50,942 nucleotides of DNA from Streptococcus suis (GTDB taxonomy: Bacteria > Bacillota > Bacilli > Lactobacillales > Streptococcaceae). Below are positions 26,581-35,807 of the stretch, piece by piece. The position numbers and the translations under genes are program-made. The stretch is from positions 1 through 50,942 of the forward strand of contig NZ_JAMWEL010000016.1 of assembly GCF_024509555.1 (NCBI RefSeq), given 5' to 3'. The notes under the pieces were generated by a model. That model saw only the letters and a list, made by a program, of their open reading frames with translations. It did no database searches and had not been told where the DNA came from. The first letter of the stretch is position 1, and every line of letters begins with the position of its first letter.

Positions 26581-29469
26581 ATGTTTTGGGATAAAAAACA
26601 AATTTTCTCTATTCGTAAGACTAGCCTGGGAATTGGGAGCGTCTTGTTAGGTTTGGTGCTACTTGCGCCAACGGTAGCTGCAGATGAAGTATCAAATCAA
26701 GATACAGTCGGACCAGCAACTAGTGTGAGGACGACTACTGACCCAACGGTAGCTGTAGATGAAGTGCCAAATCAAGATACTGTTAGATCAACAACTAGCG
26801 TAGAAACGACTACTGACCCAACATCTGTAAGTAGTCAGCCTAAAGTTGAAACAAGCACTATTCCAGCTACAACTGAATATCTTGCAGATGATAGCTTGGA
26901 GTACGGTAAAACAGAAGTTGTTACCCCAGCAGTAGACGGTGTGATTGAAACTGTAACAACCTATAAAGAGATTGAAAAAGCTGTTGACATTGTGGATCAA
27001 TCGGCGAAAGATACTATGGCATCAACAGACTACAAGTACGGTTCTTCAGACTTCTACCATGTTGATGATTCACAGGAAAAGCCAAGTGAGAAGATTATCA
27101 TCGACCGTATCTTCTCAGATGTCAAACCAATGACCGAAGAAGAAGTAAAAAACAACCAGTCTATCCGTGATATTGTGACAGGGTTAGAGTCTGTAGTATA
27201 TTCAGAGTTAGAGTCACCGACTGAGAATCCATTACCAGAGGCGCATGGTTTATTGAAATTGACGAGTGTTGACGGAAGTAAGCCAGATATATATCTGACT
27301 ACCGAAAGTATAGATCCAACGAATCCAACTTTTCAAGCCTTGTTGAAGGAATATAGTTTTAGAGGAACTACTAGAGAAAATTGGGCTTCCACACCATGGA
27401 CAGGAGATTTACAAGACTCAATCAACAGTCAATTACGCAAGGCAGTTTATGTTGAATTAGCAAAAAAATCCTCTGAAGTTCTTGCCAACTTGGCTGGTTT
27501 CCGCTATATTAATGCTCTTGTGGGTGAAGGTAATGATGAAGCAACTGCAGTTAAGGGCTATTTTACAAGTAAACTGTCTATTAGTGAACAGTTGTATGCT
27601 GACGCAAAGGTTACTTATGAGAGATTCCTTCTGGCTGTAAAAGAAGGAGAGATGGAAGAAAGCCTATTTGCTGGAGTCACAGTTGACGAGGATGGGAATC
27701 CATATACAGTGATGCGAGAAAACCCTGTCATTCAAACAGGGAAGGATGCTTTTGATACGATTACTAAACGCTACAATGATTCCAAAGGAAGTATTCAAAA
27801 TCCGTTTGGATTTGAAAATACAAATCTGTCAGAAGATAATCAAGCTGCCCTAGCGGAAAAAATTTCACAACTTCCTGAGGCAGTGAAAGAAAACCTTTTA
27901 AAATTAATCATTACAGATAAAGTACTTGATACTGCTTGGGCACGTGGGATAACATACTTGGCGAGTAATGAGATACAACTAAGACAATTTTCAGAAAGAG
28001 AATTTTTAGTTCTTTCCAATCAAGGTAAAAAAGAAGTGAAGATTCCTACAATTCAACCGTTTGATTTGTTTGATAATTTCTTACATGAACTGGGCCATGT
28101 TATTGATAATATGTCAGGGATGGTAGTCTATGATTATTATGCCTACCAACCTGAAGACGGTCAGGTGAAATCAGATTTGCGTAAAAATGGTTCTCCTACC
28201 ATAAGTATGAGATCAATGGGTCGCCTTTCTTACTCAAATGACTTCCTAAAAGTATTTGAAGAGTATTTCGTCAATAAAGAAGATGTGTGGGAATATATCC
28301 GTTGGACTCCTAGTGAGGCTTGGGCAGACTCTTTAGGGGAGTACATCAACTATAAAATCTATGGTGCTCCTTATACACGCTATAAGAAAATTGATGGTGT
28401 TGTGTACGCATATAATCCGGCCTTAGCTGGGCAAAATGCTGAGTATGATGCCATGAAAGAAACAGTCTATGATGTAGGCTACAGTCCTGTTGAAGCCTCT
28501 GAGTTTTATTGGGAATCCATTTACAAAAAGCTTTTTGAACCAGAAGTTATCAAAGAAACTGTGGTAGATGGTGTTACAACAAATATCACTCCAGTTCAAA
28601 ATGGTAAAGTTTTAGTAGGAACAAAGCCTAAAGTTACTATAGAATCCATTTCATTTAAGACTGTAGAGGAATCGGATGCTAGCCAACCAGTCGGCTATCG
28701 TGTAGTGAAGCAAGCAGGCCAAAATGGTCAGTTGGAAACAAAAACCACCTATACAGTAGATAGTAAAACAGGTCAAGTGACAGAAACGACTAGTACAACA
28801 GTTTTACAAGACACGATTGATGAAATTATTCTAGTAGGAATAAAAGAAGTCACCGAAGAAATTTCAGAAAAACCAGAAGTTACAGTTGGAACTACGATTG
28901 AAGTTCTTGCTTACGCAAGCCGAGAAGAAACAGATTCAAGTCAACCTATAGGTTATAGATACACTAAGCAAGTTGGCGAAAATGGACTGGTTAAAGTTAC
29001 AATAACGACTACAAAAGATCCTAAAACAGGTCAAATCACAACGGAAGTTGAGAGAGAAATACTTAAAGCTGCGATTGACGAGATTGTTGTTCTAGGAACA
29101 AAAGTTGTCGAAGAAGAGCCAAATAATCCTTCTCAACCAATCAATAACAATGAGGATTTGCAGCCAGTTGTAAAAGAAGAACTAGTATCTAAACCTCCAG
29201 TAACTATACCAATGGATGAGAAGAACTCAAGCTTAGTTGAAAGTAACAGAGAGACCGATAACTCTGTTAAACAAATAGCGGGTGAGGTCATTACTAAAAT
29301 GCATCATAATCCTTCAGCTGTATTAGTAAATGCAGACTCGACGAAGACTTCAACACTCCCAGCAACAGGTGAGAAAGAAAGCAGCTTCATTAGTCTTCTA
29401 GGTGTGACATCCTTAGCGGGAGGTCTTGCACTAGCTGCTAGTCATCGTCGTGGAAAATACATGGATTAA
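26581..29469 (+). CDS. LPXTG-anchored zinc metalloprotease with ATLF/M34-like domain and two G5 domains
   Basis: 962-residue secreted wall protein. A YSIRK-type signal (FSIRKTSLGIGSVLLG) lies at residues 9-24, and a low-complexity Thr/Val-rich part contains a 25-residue tandem repeat. The catalytic domain has HELGH (502-506, in FLHELGHVIDNMSG), with the likely third zinc ligand E579 in SEAWADSLGEYIN. This layout resembles anthrax-lethal-factor-like M34 peptidases rather than IgA1 proteases. Two G5-type domains lie at about 684-754 and 772-842. The sorting signal LPATG (926-930), a hydrophobic stretch and RRGKYMD end the protein. Start ATG 26581 follows GAGGTGTAGGA. The target is unknown. Expression is probably phase-variable through the G tract. 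Confidence 0.88.
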   Translation: MFWDKKQIFSIRKTSLGIGSVLLGLVLLAPTVAADEVSNQDTVGPATSVRTTTDPTVAVDEVPNQDTVRSTTSVETTTDPTSVSSQPKVETSTIPATTEYLADDSLEYGKTEVVTPAVDGVIETVTTYKEIEKAVDIVDQSAKDTMASTDYKYGSSDFYHVDDSQEKPSEKIIIDRIFSDVKPMTEEEVKNNQSIRDIVTGLESVVYSELESPTENPLPEAHGLLKLTSVDGSKPDIYLTTESIDPTNPTFQALLKEYSFRGTTRENWASTPWTGDLQDSINSQLRKAVYVELAKKSSEVLANLAGFRYINALVGEGNDEATAVKGYFTSKLSISEQLYADAKVTYERFLLAVKEGEMEESLFAGVTVDEDGNPYTVMRENPVIQTGKDAFDTITKRYNDSKGSIQNPFGFENTNLSEDNQAALAEKISQLPEAVKENLLKLIITDKVLDTAWARGITYLASNEIQLRQFSEREFLVLSNQGKKEVKIPTIQPFDLFDNFLHELGHVIDNMSGMVVYDYYAYQPEDGQVKSDLRKNGSPTISMRSMGRLSYSNDFLKVFEEYFVNKEDVWEYIRWTPSEAWADSLGEYINYKIYGAPYTRYKKIDGVVYAYNPALAGQNAEYDAMKETVYDVGYSPVEASEFYWESIYKKLFEPEVIKETVVDGVTTNITPVQNGKVLVGTKPKVTIESISFKTVEESDASQPVGYRVVKQAGQNGQLETKTTYTVDSKTGQVTETTSTTVLQDTIDEIILVGIKEVTEEISEKPEVTVGTTIEVLAYASREETDSSQPIGYRYTKQVGENGLVKVTITTTKDPKTGQITTEVEREILKAAIDEIVVLGTKVVEEEPNNPSQPINNNEDLQPVVKEELVSKPPVTIPMDEKNSSLVESNRETDNSVKQIAGEVITKMHHNPSAVLVNADSTKTSTLPATGEKESSFISLLGVTSLAGGLALAASHRRGKYMD
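26668..26817 (+). repeat. Two 75-bp tandem repeats in the protease gene
   Basis: 26668-26742 and 26743-26817 encode two near-identical 25-residue units (PTVAADEVSNQDTV... and PTVAVDEVPNQDTV...), placed right at the predicted signal-peptide cleavage region. The copy number could change by recombination. Confidence 0.85.
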
Positions 29470-29509
29470 TCTTTGTCATCCTCAAAGTATTATGAAATTA
29501 TAACTCACA

Positions 29510-29540
29510 AAACAGACTACAAACGTGGTCTGTTTTCTTG
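29510..29540 (+). terminator. Protease terminator; right copy of the 27-bp hairpin
   Basis: The same hairpin as after asnS, identical over 29510-29536, followed by a weaker T-run (TTTTCTTG). Confidence 0.9.
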
Positions 29541-29593
29541 ATTTTTCACTGAGTTTTATTTATAATTATTCTAAATAAGATTATGGAGTAGTT

Positions 29594-30590
29594 ATGAAAG
29601 AGAACAATTTGAGAAATGAGATTATCCGTTTGGCCTTACCAGCGACGGTGGAAAATATCTTTCAGACCTTAGTTGGTTTTGTGGATACCCTCTTGATTGC
29701 CCAGCTGGGTCTAGTAGCAGTGACGGCAGTGGGTTTGCCCAACCCCTATGAAAATGAGCTTACTGACCAATGGTTTTAATGTGATCTTGGACTATTTCTT
29801 GATTTTTGGTATTGGCTCTTGGTCAGGTTTGGGGATTGTAGGGACAGCCTTGGGAACCGTCTTAGCTCGCTTGCTTGGCACTGTCTTGCTTTACCGAAAG
29901 GTACAGCAGACTGACTTGGCAGTTGATCTCAAACAATTGTTCCACTTGGGAAGTCCTAAGGAAATGGTGGATTTGACCCTACCTGCAGCAGCCGAACGCT
30001 TGGTTATGCGGTTGGGTCAGGTGGTCTATTTCAGTTTGATTGTGGGGCTGGGGACGACTGTCTATGCCTCCCACATGATTGCAGGCAATATTGAGGGTTT
30101 TACCTATATGCCAGCCTATGGTCTTGCGACAGCGGCAGCGGTTTTGATCGGTCAAGCCTTGGGAAAGGGGGATATCCTCACAGTTAGACGGGTCGCATTT
30201 CTCAGCTCTGCCTATGGAGTAGCCATCATGTCCCTGCTGGGAATCGTCTTATTTTTCGGAGCTCCAAGTTTTGCTCTGCTATTTACCAAAGACCTAGAAG
30301 CCGTCCGTCAAGTCGTCACAGCCTTACGGATCGATGCTTTCAACCAGCCAGGCCTTGCGGTTTCTTTGATCATGGCTGGCGCACTGCAGGGGTTAGGGGA
30401 TACCAAGTCGCCGCTCTACTCCACAGTGATAGGGATGTGGGGGCTGCGTGTTTTAGGCGTTATCGTCTTGGGCCAGATGCTCGGTTTAGGAATTGCTGGT
30501 GTCTGGCTGTCGATTTTGATTGACCTGCTCTTGCGAGCGATTTTTCTGATTTGGAGATTTCATGTAAAAACAAGAAAACTGGCTGAGTAG
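29594..30590 (+). pseudogene. MATE-family efflux transporter with internal deletion and frameshift
   Basis: The first part (MKENNLRNEIIRLALPATVE ... ALGLVAVTAVGLPN-like) is the normal MATE N-terminus. It breaks at about 29740 and reading resumes in another frame at 29748 with KMSLLTNGFNVILDYFLIFG, which in intact family members lies roughly 100 residues further on. The rest (PAAAERLVMRLGQVVYF, YMPAYGLATAAAVLIGQ, AGALQGLGDTKSPLYS) is intact to the stop. An intact protein would have about 445 residues. The lost piece holds several membrane helices, so export function is probably gone. It follows directly after the protease cassette. Confidence 0.88.
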
Positions 30591-30600
30591 CCAGTTTTTT
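30575..30600. terminator. Bidirectional terminator between MATE pseudogene and PH-domain gene
   Basis: AAAACTGGCT (30575-30584) and AGCCAGTTTT (30589-30598) form a perfect 10-bp stem with loop GAGT. Confidence 0.9.
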
Positions 30601-31049
30601 TAGGAGTTATTGATGGATAGGCGGTTTTGATAAGCCAATTCGAGGAGGTATTTGTATAGTGGAACGATGTCGGTTTGTTTTGGGAATTCCAATTTTAGAC
30701 TAACCAACTCTTCCTGTTTTGATTTGAGGTAGATATTGCGCAAGTAGGTGATAGTGATTTCACTATCATCTAGGCCGAAACCAGCTGTTTCCATCTCGAC
30801 ATGGACCAGGGTTGAGAGGAAGATGGATTTTATGGCTGTTTTCTTCCCTGTTGCTCCTTGTTTGTCCACGAATATAATACGAATATTGGTAAAGATAACT
30901 GCGTCTCGAATCAAGACGTAGCCGTTTTGAATGACTTCCTCATCAAGTAGATACTGAGAGTATTCCGCGTATAGGGATTTGTTACTTTGTTGGCTAAAGT
31001 TTCCAGCAAGACCCTGAGCGATTTTTCCTAAATTCAATGCCATAGACAT
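30600..31049 (-). CDS. Bacterial PH-domain protein
   Basis: 149 residues. The core NGYVLIRDAVIFTNIRIIFV and KKTAIKSIFLSTLVHVEMET has the strand pattern of bacterial pleckstrin-homology domains, and the C-terminus is helical. There is no signal or membrane segment. Related genes occur across Firmicutes and their function is not known. GGAGAATGTCTATGG gives a ribosome site on the minus strand; a second Met two codons in is possible. It lies between the MATE pseudogene and ridA. The 213 bases to ridA hold only promoter-like AT-rich sequence. Confidence 0.75.
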   Translation of the reverse strand: MSMALNLGKIAQGLAGNFSQQSNKSLYAEYSQYLLDEEVIQNGYVLIRDAVIFTNIRIIFVDKQGATGKKTAIKSIFLSTLVHVEMETAGFGLDDSEITITYLRNIYLKSKQEELVSLKLEFPKQTDIVPLYKYLLELAYQNRLSINNS

Positions 31050-31262
31050 TCTCCTTTACTCTATTTTTATATAGAATAGTATAGTAGTTTTTTTGACAAG
31101 ATGCAATAGCAAATAAAAAAATATGTTCTAACAGGTCGCCAAAACAGTGTCAGCTTTTTGCTTGGGAAAAGAGTCTGGAAATAGTTTTTCTTGAGTGCGA
31201 GCAGGATGAGTTTGTCTAAAACTGTGCTATAATAGATGTAGAAAAGCAAAGGAGATTGACAG

Positions 31263-31640
31263 ATGAAAACCATTCATACAGATAAGGCACCAGCGGCTAT
31301 CGGTCCATATGTACAAGGAAAGGTAGTGGGGAATTTCCTCTTTGCCTCTGGTCAGGTTCCCTTGTCACCTGAAACGGGTGAAATCGTGGGAGAGACTATT
31401 CAAGAACAGACGGAGCAGGTCTTGAAAAATATTGCTGCTATCTTAGAAGCAGCTGGTACAGATTTTGACCATGTGGTTAAAACGACTTGCTTCCTCAAAG
31501 ATATGAATGACTTCGTGGCTTTTAACGAAGTTTATAAAACAGCCTTTTCAGCAGATTTCCCAGCTCGCTCAGCGGTGGAAGTGGCACGCTTGCCACGTGA
31601 TGTTAAGGTTGAAATTGAAGTGATTGCGGTAATTGATTAA
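31263..31640 (+). CDS. ridA: RidA family enamine/imine deaminase
   Basis: Hydrolyses reactive enamine intermediates made by PLP enzymes such as threonine dehydratase. It has 125 residues, normal. Key elements: KAPAAIGPYVQG, FLFASGQVPLSPETG, and the C-terminal PARSAVEVARLPRDVKVEIE, with the arginine that binds the substrate carboxylate and the final glutamate. GGAGATTGAC gives the ribosome site, and TGTGCTATAATAG (TATAAT at 31228-31233) is an extended -10. It lies 21 nt upstream of rapZ, so it may feed that operon. Confidence 0.94.
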   Translation: MKTIHTDKAPAAIGPYVQGKVVGNFLFASGQVPLSPETGEIVGETIQEQTEQVLKNIAAILEAAGTDFDHVVKTTCFLKDMNDFVAFNEVYKTAFSADFPARSAVEVARLPRDVKVEIEVIAVID

Positions 31641-31661
31641 GAAAGAAAAGGAGGGAATGTC

Positions 31662-32549
31662 ATGGCAGACAAACTCCATTTAGTAATTGTGACAGGGATG
31701 TCGGGAGCTGGTAAGACGGTAGCTATCCAATCTTTTGAGGACTTGGGTTATTTTACCATTGATAATATGCCGCCGACCCTCTTGCCAAAATTTTTAGAAT
31801 TGATTCGCCACAGTCAAGACAACAATAAGATTGCCTTGGTGGTGGATATGCGGAGCCGTTCTTTCTTTTCGGAAATTCGAGAGGTTTTGGATGAGATTGA
31901 GTCGGCAGAGGATTTGGATTTCAAAGTCTTGTTTTTGGATGCAACAGACAGCGAATTGGTAGCTCGCTATAAGGAAACTCGTCGGTCTCATCCGCTTGCA
32001 GCAGATGGCCGGGTTTTGGACGGGATACAGCTGGAGCGTGAACTCTTGGCACCATTGAAAAACATGAGCCAGAATGTCATCGATACAACTGAATTGACAC
32101 CGCGTAATCTGCGGATGGCCATTTCTGAGCAATTTGCTAGTCAGGACAACCAACCATCCTTCCGTGTGGAAGTCATGTCTTTTGGTTTCAAATATGGTCT
32201 ACCTTTAGATGCGGACTTGGTCTTTGATGTGCGTTTCTTGCCAAATCCATATTACCAGAAGGAGTTGCGAAATTTGACCGGATTGGATGCTCCTGTCTTT
32301 GATTATGTCATGGCCCACCAGGAATCTGAAGAATTTTACAGCCACCTTATCGGCTTGATTGAGCCAATTCTGCCAGGTTATCAGAAGGAAGGGAAGTCTG
32401 TACTGACCATTGCTGTTGGTTGCACGGGTGGTCAACATAGAAGCGTTGCTTTTGCCAAACGCTTGGCAGATGATTTGGAGAAAAACTGGATTGTCAACCG
32501 TAGCCATCGCGACAAGGACAGAAGGAAGGAAACGGTCAATCGCTCATGA
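31662..32549 (+). CDS. rapZ: RNase adaptor / nucleotide-binding protein RapZ
   Basis: 295 residues, first gene of the conserved rapZ-yvcK-whiA block. Walker A is [14 protein letters not shown] (residues 10-23), followed by [18 protein letters not shown] and [20 protein letters not shown]. The C-terminal domain has [15 protein letters not shown] and [17 protein letters not shown]. In E. coli RapZ senses glucosamine 6-phosphate; in Gram-positives its role is less clear. GGAGGG lies upstream, and the 3' end overlaps yvcK by 4 nt. Confidence 0.96.
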   Translation: MADKLHLVIVTGMSGAGKTVAIQSFEDLGYFTIDNMPPTLLPKFLELIRHSQDNNKIALVVDMRSRSFFSEIREVLDEIESAEDLDFKVLFLDATDSELVARYKETRRSHPLAADGRVLDGIQLERELLAPLKNMSQNVIDTTELTPRNLRMAISEQFASQDNQPSFRVEVMSFGFKYGLPLDADLVFDVRFLPNPYYQKELRNLTGLDAPVFDYVMAHQESEEFYSHLIGLIEPILPGYQKEGKSVLTIAVGCTGGQHRSVAFAKRLADDLEKNWIVNRSHRDKDRRKETVNRS

Positions 32550-33520
32550 GAAAACCAAAGATTACAGTGATTGGTGGAGGAACGGGAATTCCGGTTATCC
32601 TAAAGAGCCTGCGGGACAAGGATGTGGACATTACGGCCATTGTGACGGTAGCAGATGACGGGGGGTCCTCAGGTGAAATTCGTCAAGCTCTGCAGGTGAC
32701 GCCCCCAGGAGATTTGCGCAATGTCCTCTTAGCCATGTCGGATATGCCCAAGTTGTATGAGCAGATTTTCCAGTATCGCTTTGCGGATTCGGACGGTCCT
32801 TTGGCTGGACACCCCCTAGGTAATCTGATTATCGCTGGAATTTCGGAGATGCAGGGCTCGACCTATAATGCTATGCGGCTGCTAACTCGATTTTTCCATA
32901 CGACTGGTCGGATTTACCCTTCTAGTGAACAAGCCTTAACTCTCCATGCTGTATTTACAGATGGTACTGAGGTGTCGGGTGAGAGCAAGATTGCCAAACA
33001 TAAGGGCATGATTGGCCATGTCTATGTGACCAATTCCTACAATGATGATGAGCCTAAGGCTAGTCGTCAGGTGGTCGAGGCCATTATGGAGAGTGACATG
33101 GTGGTCTTGGGACCTGGTTCGCTCTTTACATCCATCCTGCCCAATCTCATGATTTCGGATATTGGCAAGGCTTTGAAAGAAACCAAGGCTGAGGTGACCT
33201 ATGTTTGCAATATCATGACCCAGCGTGGTGAGACGGAGTTTTTCTCGGATGCCGACCATGTGATAGTCTTGAATGGTCATTTGGGAGAGAAGTTTATCGA
33301 CACGGTTTTGGTCAACAGTGAACCCGTTCCGCAAGACTACATGAATACCCACCAGTTTGATGAATATTTGGTTCAGGTTAAGCATGATTTTGCTGGTTTG
33401 CAAGAGCAAGCTCGCCGTGTGATTTCATCTAATTTCTTACGTTTGGAAAATGGCGGAGCTTTTCATGATGGTGATTTGGTGGTAGAAGAGTTGCTCAAGA
33501 TTTTGCAGGTGCGGTCATGA
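32546..33520 (+). CDS. yvcK: YvcK-type gluconeogenesis factor / UDP-sugar binding protein
   Basis: 324 residues with a Rossmann-like CofD fold. The start [20 protein letters not shown] and [15 protein letters not shown] are the binding-site signatures, with [24 protein letters not shown] and [15 protein letters not shown] following. Bacillus YvcK binds UDP-GlcNAc and affects cell-wall synthesis on gluconeogenic carbon sources. It overlaps rapZ (ATGA) and whiA (4 nt), a tight operon typical of Firmicutes. Confidence 0.95.
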   Translation: MRKPKITVIGGGTGIPVILKSLRDKDVDITAIVTVADDGGSSGEIRQALQVTPPGDLRNVLLAMSDMPKLYEQIFQYRFADSDGPLAGHPLGNLIIAGISEMQGSTYNAMRLLTRFFHTTGRIYPSSEQALTLHAVFTDGTEVSGESKIAKHKGMIGHVYVTNSYNDDEPKASRQVVEAIMESDMVVLGPGSLFTSILPNLMISDIGKALKETKAEVTYVCNIMTQRGETEFFSDADHVIVLNGHLGEKFIDTVLVNSEPVPQDYMNTHQFDEYLVQVKHDFAGLQEQARRVISSNFLRLENGGAFHDGDLVVEELLKILQVRS

Positions 33521-34428
33521 GTTTTACTATAAAAGTCAAAGAAGAACTCTTGATACAAGCCAGTCAAAATAAGAGTGAACTATCAGCCATTATCAAACTG
33601 TCTGGCAGTCTGGGGCTGGCTTCAACAGGTCTGACCCTGTCTATCTCGACGGAGAATGCCAAGATTGCCAGACATATTTACGAATTGTTCCTGCATTTTT
33701 ATCAGGTAAAAGCAGAAATTCGTCACCATCAAAAACCTAATCTCAAAAAGAACCGTGTTTATGCAGTAGTCATTGAGGAGGGGGTCAATGATATCTTAAA
33801 TGATTTGCATTTGGCAGATAGTTTTTTTGGATTGGAAACAGGGATTTCGCCTCTTGTTCTTGAAAATGATAGCTGGTGCCAAGCCTATCTGCGAGGGGCT
33901 TTCTTGGCAGCAGGTTCCGTCAAGGACCCTGAAAAGGGACGGTATCAGTTAGAAATTGCCTCTGTTTACAGTGACCATGCCCATGACTTAGCTAATCTGT
34001 TGCAGAAATTTCTCTTGGATGCTAAGGTTATTGAGCGAAGCAAGGGAACCATTACCTATCTGCAACGGGCAGAAGATATTATGGACTTTCTCTTAGTCAT
34101 AGGGGCAGAGGAAGCCAAGACAGCCTTTGAAGATATTAAGCTCCTGCGTGAAGCACGTAATGACCTCAACCGTGCCAATAATGCAGAAACAGCTAATATT
34201 GCTAAGACGGTCAATGCCAGCATGAAGACCATCAACAATATCATCAAGATTATGGATAGCATTGGCTTGGATCAGCTGACGGGTGACCTGCAAGAGATTG
34301 CCCAACTCCGTATCCAACATCCTGATTATTCGATTCAGCAGTTGGCAGATAGTTTGACAGTTCCCATTACCAAAAGTGGTGTCAATCACCGTCTAAGGAA
34401 AATCAATAAGATTGCGGATGATTTATAG
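33517..34428 (+). CDS. whiA: DNA-binding protein WhiA
   Basis: 303 residues. The N-terminal domain has the LAGLIDADG homing-endonuclease fold without catalytic residues ([33 protein letters not shown]). The C-terminal helix-turn-helix contains [20 protein letters not shown], and the final [19 protein letters not shown] is the WhiA signature. It is linked to cell division and chromosome segregation in Gram-positives. The start overlaps yvcK by 4 nt, and a terminator follows 9 nt after the stop. Confidence 0.96.
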   Translation: MSFTIKVKEELLIQASQNKSELSAIIKLSGSLGLASTGLTLSISTENAKIARHIYELFLHFYQVKAEIRHHQKPNLKKNRVYAVVIEEGVNDILNDLHLADSFFGLETGISPLVLENDSWCQAYLRGAFLAAGSVKDPEKGRYQLEIASVYSDHAHDLANLLQKFLLDAKVIERSKGTITYLQRAEDIMDFLLVIGAEEAKTAFEDIKLLREARNDLNRANNAETANIAKTVNASMKTINNIIKIMDSIGLDQLTGDLQEIAQLRIQHPDYSIQQLADSLTVPITKSGVNHRLRKINKIADDL

Positions 34429-34436
34429 GGTTTATA

Positions 34437-34467
34437 TAAACCAGTTCTTTTGAGCTGGTTTTTTGTC
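34437..34467 (+). terminator. whiA terminator
   Basis: AAACCAG and CTGGTTT stem with a 10-nt loop, followed by six T in all. Confidence 0.85.
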
Positions 34468-35042
34468 CTATAGTGTGCTTTTGTACAGGGAAATGAGCGG
34501 TAGGTTGCCACACAGTCTGGCTTGGAAATGAAATTTGCAAAGCGTGTCACAAACACCTATTACGGTACATCGAAAGTTATAATATATCAAACTCCTATAG
34601 ACAAACGAAGTTGTGTCAATGGTGGTGGAAAAGATTCGACCATCCATTGAAGATCTCGTCAACAATTTCTCGTTTCAAATTGTTAAACTGAAGCAATCTA
34701 TTCCCAGACATCAATTAATGAGGCTGGACTTGAACCCTGTCGCTCGTACCGGATTCTAATAATAAAGAAACCAAGTATTTCAGCTGGTTCCTGAAAACTA
34801 GAATGTGACCATAAAAATCTCGCTTCTACACGTTTGGAAGCAGGGGGAACTCCTTCTTAACTAGTCTACTGCTTTCCTATACTCCCTAGCCAGCAGATCA
34901 TTTTCTTGTCTGGAAACTAATTAATTCACCTTTAGTTTTAATATATGGTGGTTAAAATCTAAAAAATTCAAATTTTAATTGGAATTAATATATTGTTTGA
35001 GATGTTTTTTAATATATGTTAAAATATATACATAGATAGGAC
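34468..35042. repeat. Gene-free stretch with dispersed repeat copy C
   Basis: No credible gene is seen in these 575 bases. 34889-34930 (GATCATTTTCTTGTCTGGAAA, then CTAATTAATTCAC) matches copies A, B and D. The last 100 bases are very AT-rich, and TTAAAATATA near 35017-35030 may hold the flpS -10. Confidence 0.5.
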
Positions 35043-35063
35043 ATGGCTAGAAAGGAGTTAGGG

Positions 35064-35756
35064 ATGATTAGTAATGAACAGTATGATTACCTCAGAAATC
35101 ATCCGGCATTTGAGCATCTAAGTCAAGAAGCCTTTAATCAACTGGCTCAGCATGTCAGATTTCGGAAAATTTCAAAGGGACAAATATTTTTTTATGCTGA
35201 AGACCCTAGGGACTCACTAGTCGTTCTTTACCGTGGATATGCAAGGATTGAACATTATGATGAGACGGATACATTTGTATATTTTGACTATGTAAGGCAG
35301 GGAGGTGCCTTTCCGTTTGGGGATATGTTTCAAAATAAACCTTATCGCTATACAGCAGTTGCTAAAACAGACTTGGAATGTCTAATAGTTCCGATGGATT
35401 TGTTTGAGCAGGTATCGCAGAAAAATCCTCAACAATTAGTGTATATCTCACAAAAACTATCCAATATTTTGAGTTTTCAAGAACTGAGACTACGAAATAC
35501 TATGCGTCCTATGGCAACGGATAGGGTCATTCAAACCCTGTCTCTTCTGTATAGGGATTTGTGCCTACCTGACCAATTACTTATCCTACCTTTTGAGATT
35601 CAGTTACAAGAACTGGCTCGTTTGGCAGCAACCACAAGAGAAACGGTTGGGCATGTCATAAAAAAATTAAAAGATGAAGGGCGTATTCGCTATGAACATA
35701 AACGCTTGACTTATTTAGATTTATCGTACTTTCTAGAAATTATCGGTAGAGACTAG
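35064..35756 (+). CDS. flpS: FNR/CRP-family regulator FlpS of the arginine deiminase system
   Basis: Transcription factor with a cyclic-nucleotide-type beta-barrel (residues about 10-120: VRFRKISKGQIFFYAEDPRD, FPFGDMFQN), a dimer helix, and a winged helix ending with recognition helix TTRETVGHVIKKLKDEGRI. I start at ATG 35064 (MISNEQYDYL) because AAAGGAG lies 6 nt upstream; the in-frame ATG at 35043 would contain that site inside the coding region. In S. suis the FNR-like FlpS activates arcABC under oxygen limitation (recalled). Here arcA does not follow; after a terminator there are about 650 non-coding bases, then the arcT-like gene. Confidence 0.88.
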   Translation: MISNEQYDYLRNHPAFEHLSQEAFNQLAQHVRFRKISKGQIFFYAEDPRDSLVVLYRGYARIEHYDETDTFVYFDYVRQGGAFPFGDMFQNKPYRYTAVAKTDLECLIVPMDLFEQVSQKNPQQLVYISQKLSNILSFQELRLRNTMRPMATDRVIQTLSLLYRDLCLPDQLLILPFEIQLQELARLAATTRETVGHVIKKLKDEGRIRYEHKRLTYLDLSYFLEIIGRD

Positions 35757-35783
35757 CCAAGTGTAAAAGGGGTAATATTGAAT

Positions 35784-35807
35784 GACTGAAATATTTCAGT
35801 CTTTTTT
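35784..35807 (+). terminator. flpS terminator
   Basis: GACTGAA (35784-35790) and TTCAGTC (35795-35801) with loop ATAT, then six T. Confidence 0.9.

Noticed and set aside
26581..29469. IgA1 protease (M26) identity for the surface zinc protease
   Set aside because: The protein is much shorter and the HELGH ... SEAWAD arrangement fits lethal-factor-like M34 peptidases better; the N-terminal LPXTG layout of M26 enzymes is also absent.
32659..32664. Six-G run as another phase-variable tract
   Set aside because: It encodes the conserved Gly-Gly of the DDGGSSG motif of YvcK.
34468..34665. 65-codon minus-strand frame in the whiA-flpS gap
   Set aside because: No ribosome site, no recognisable composition or motif; judged to be chance.
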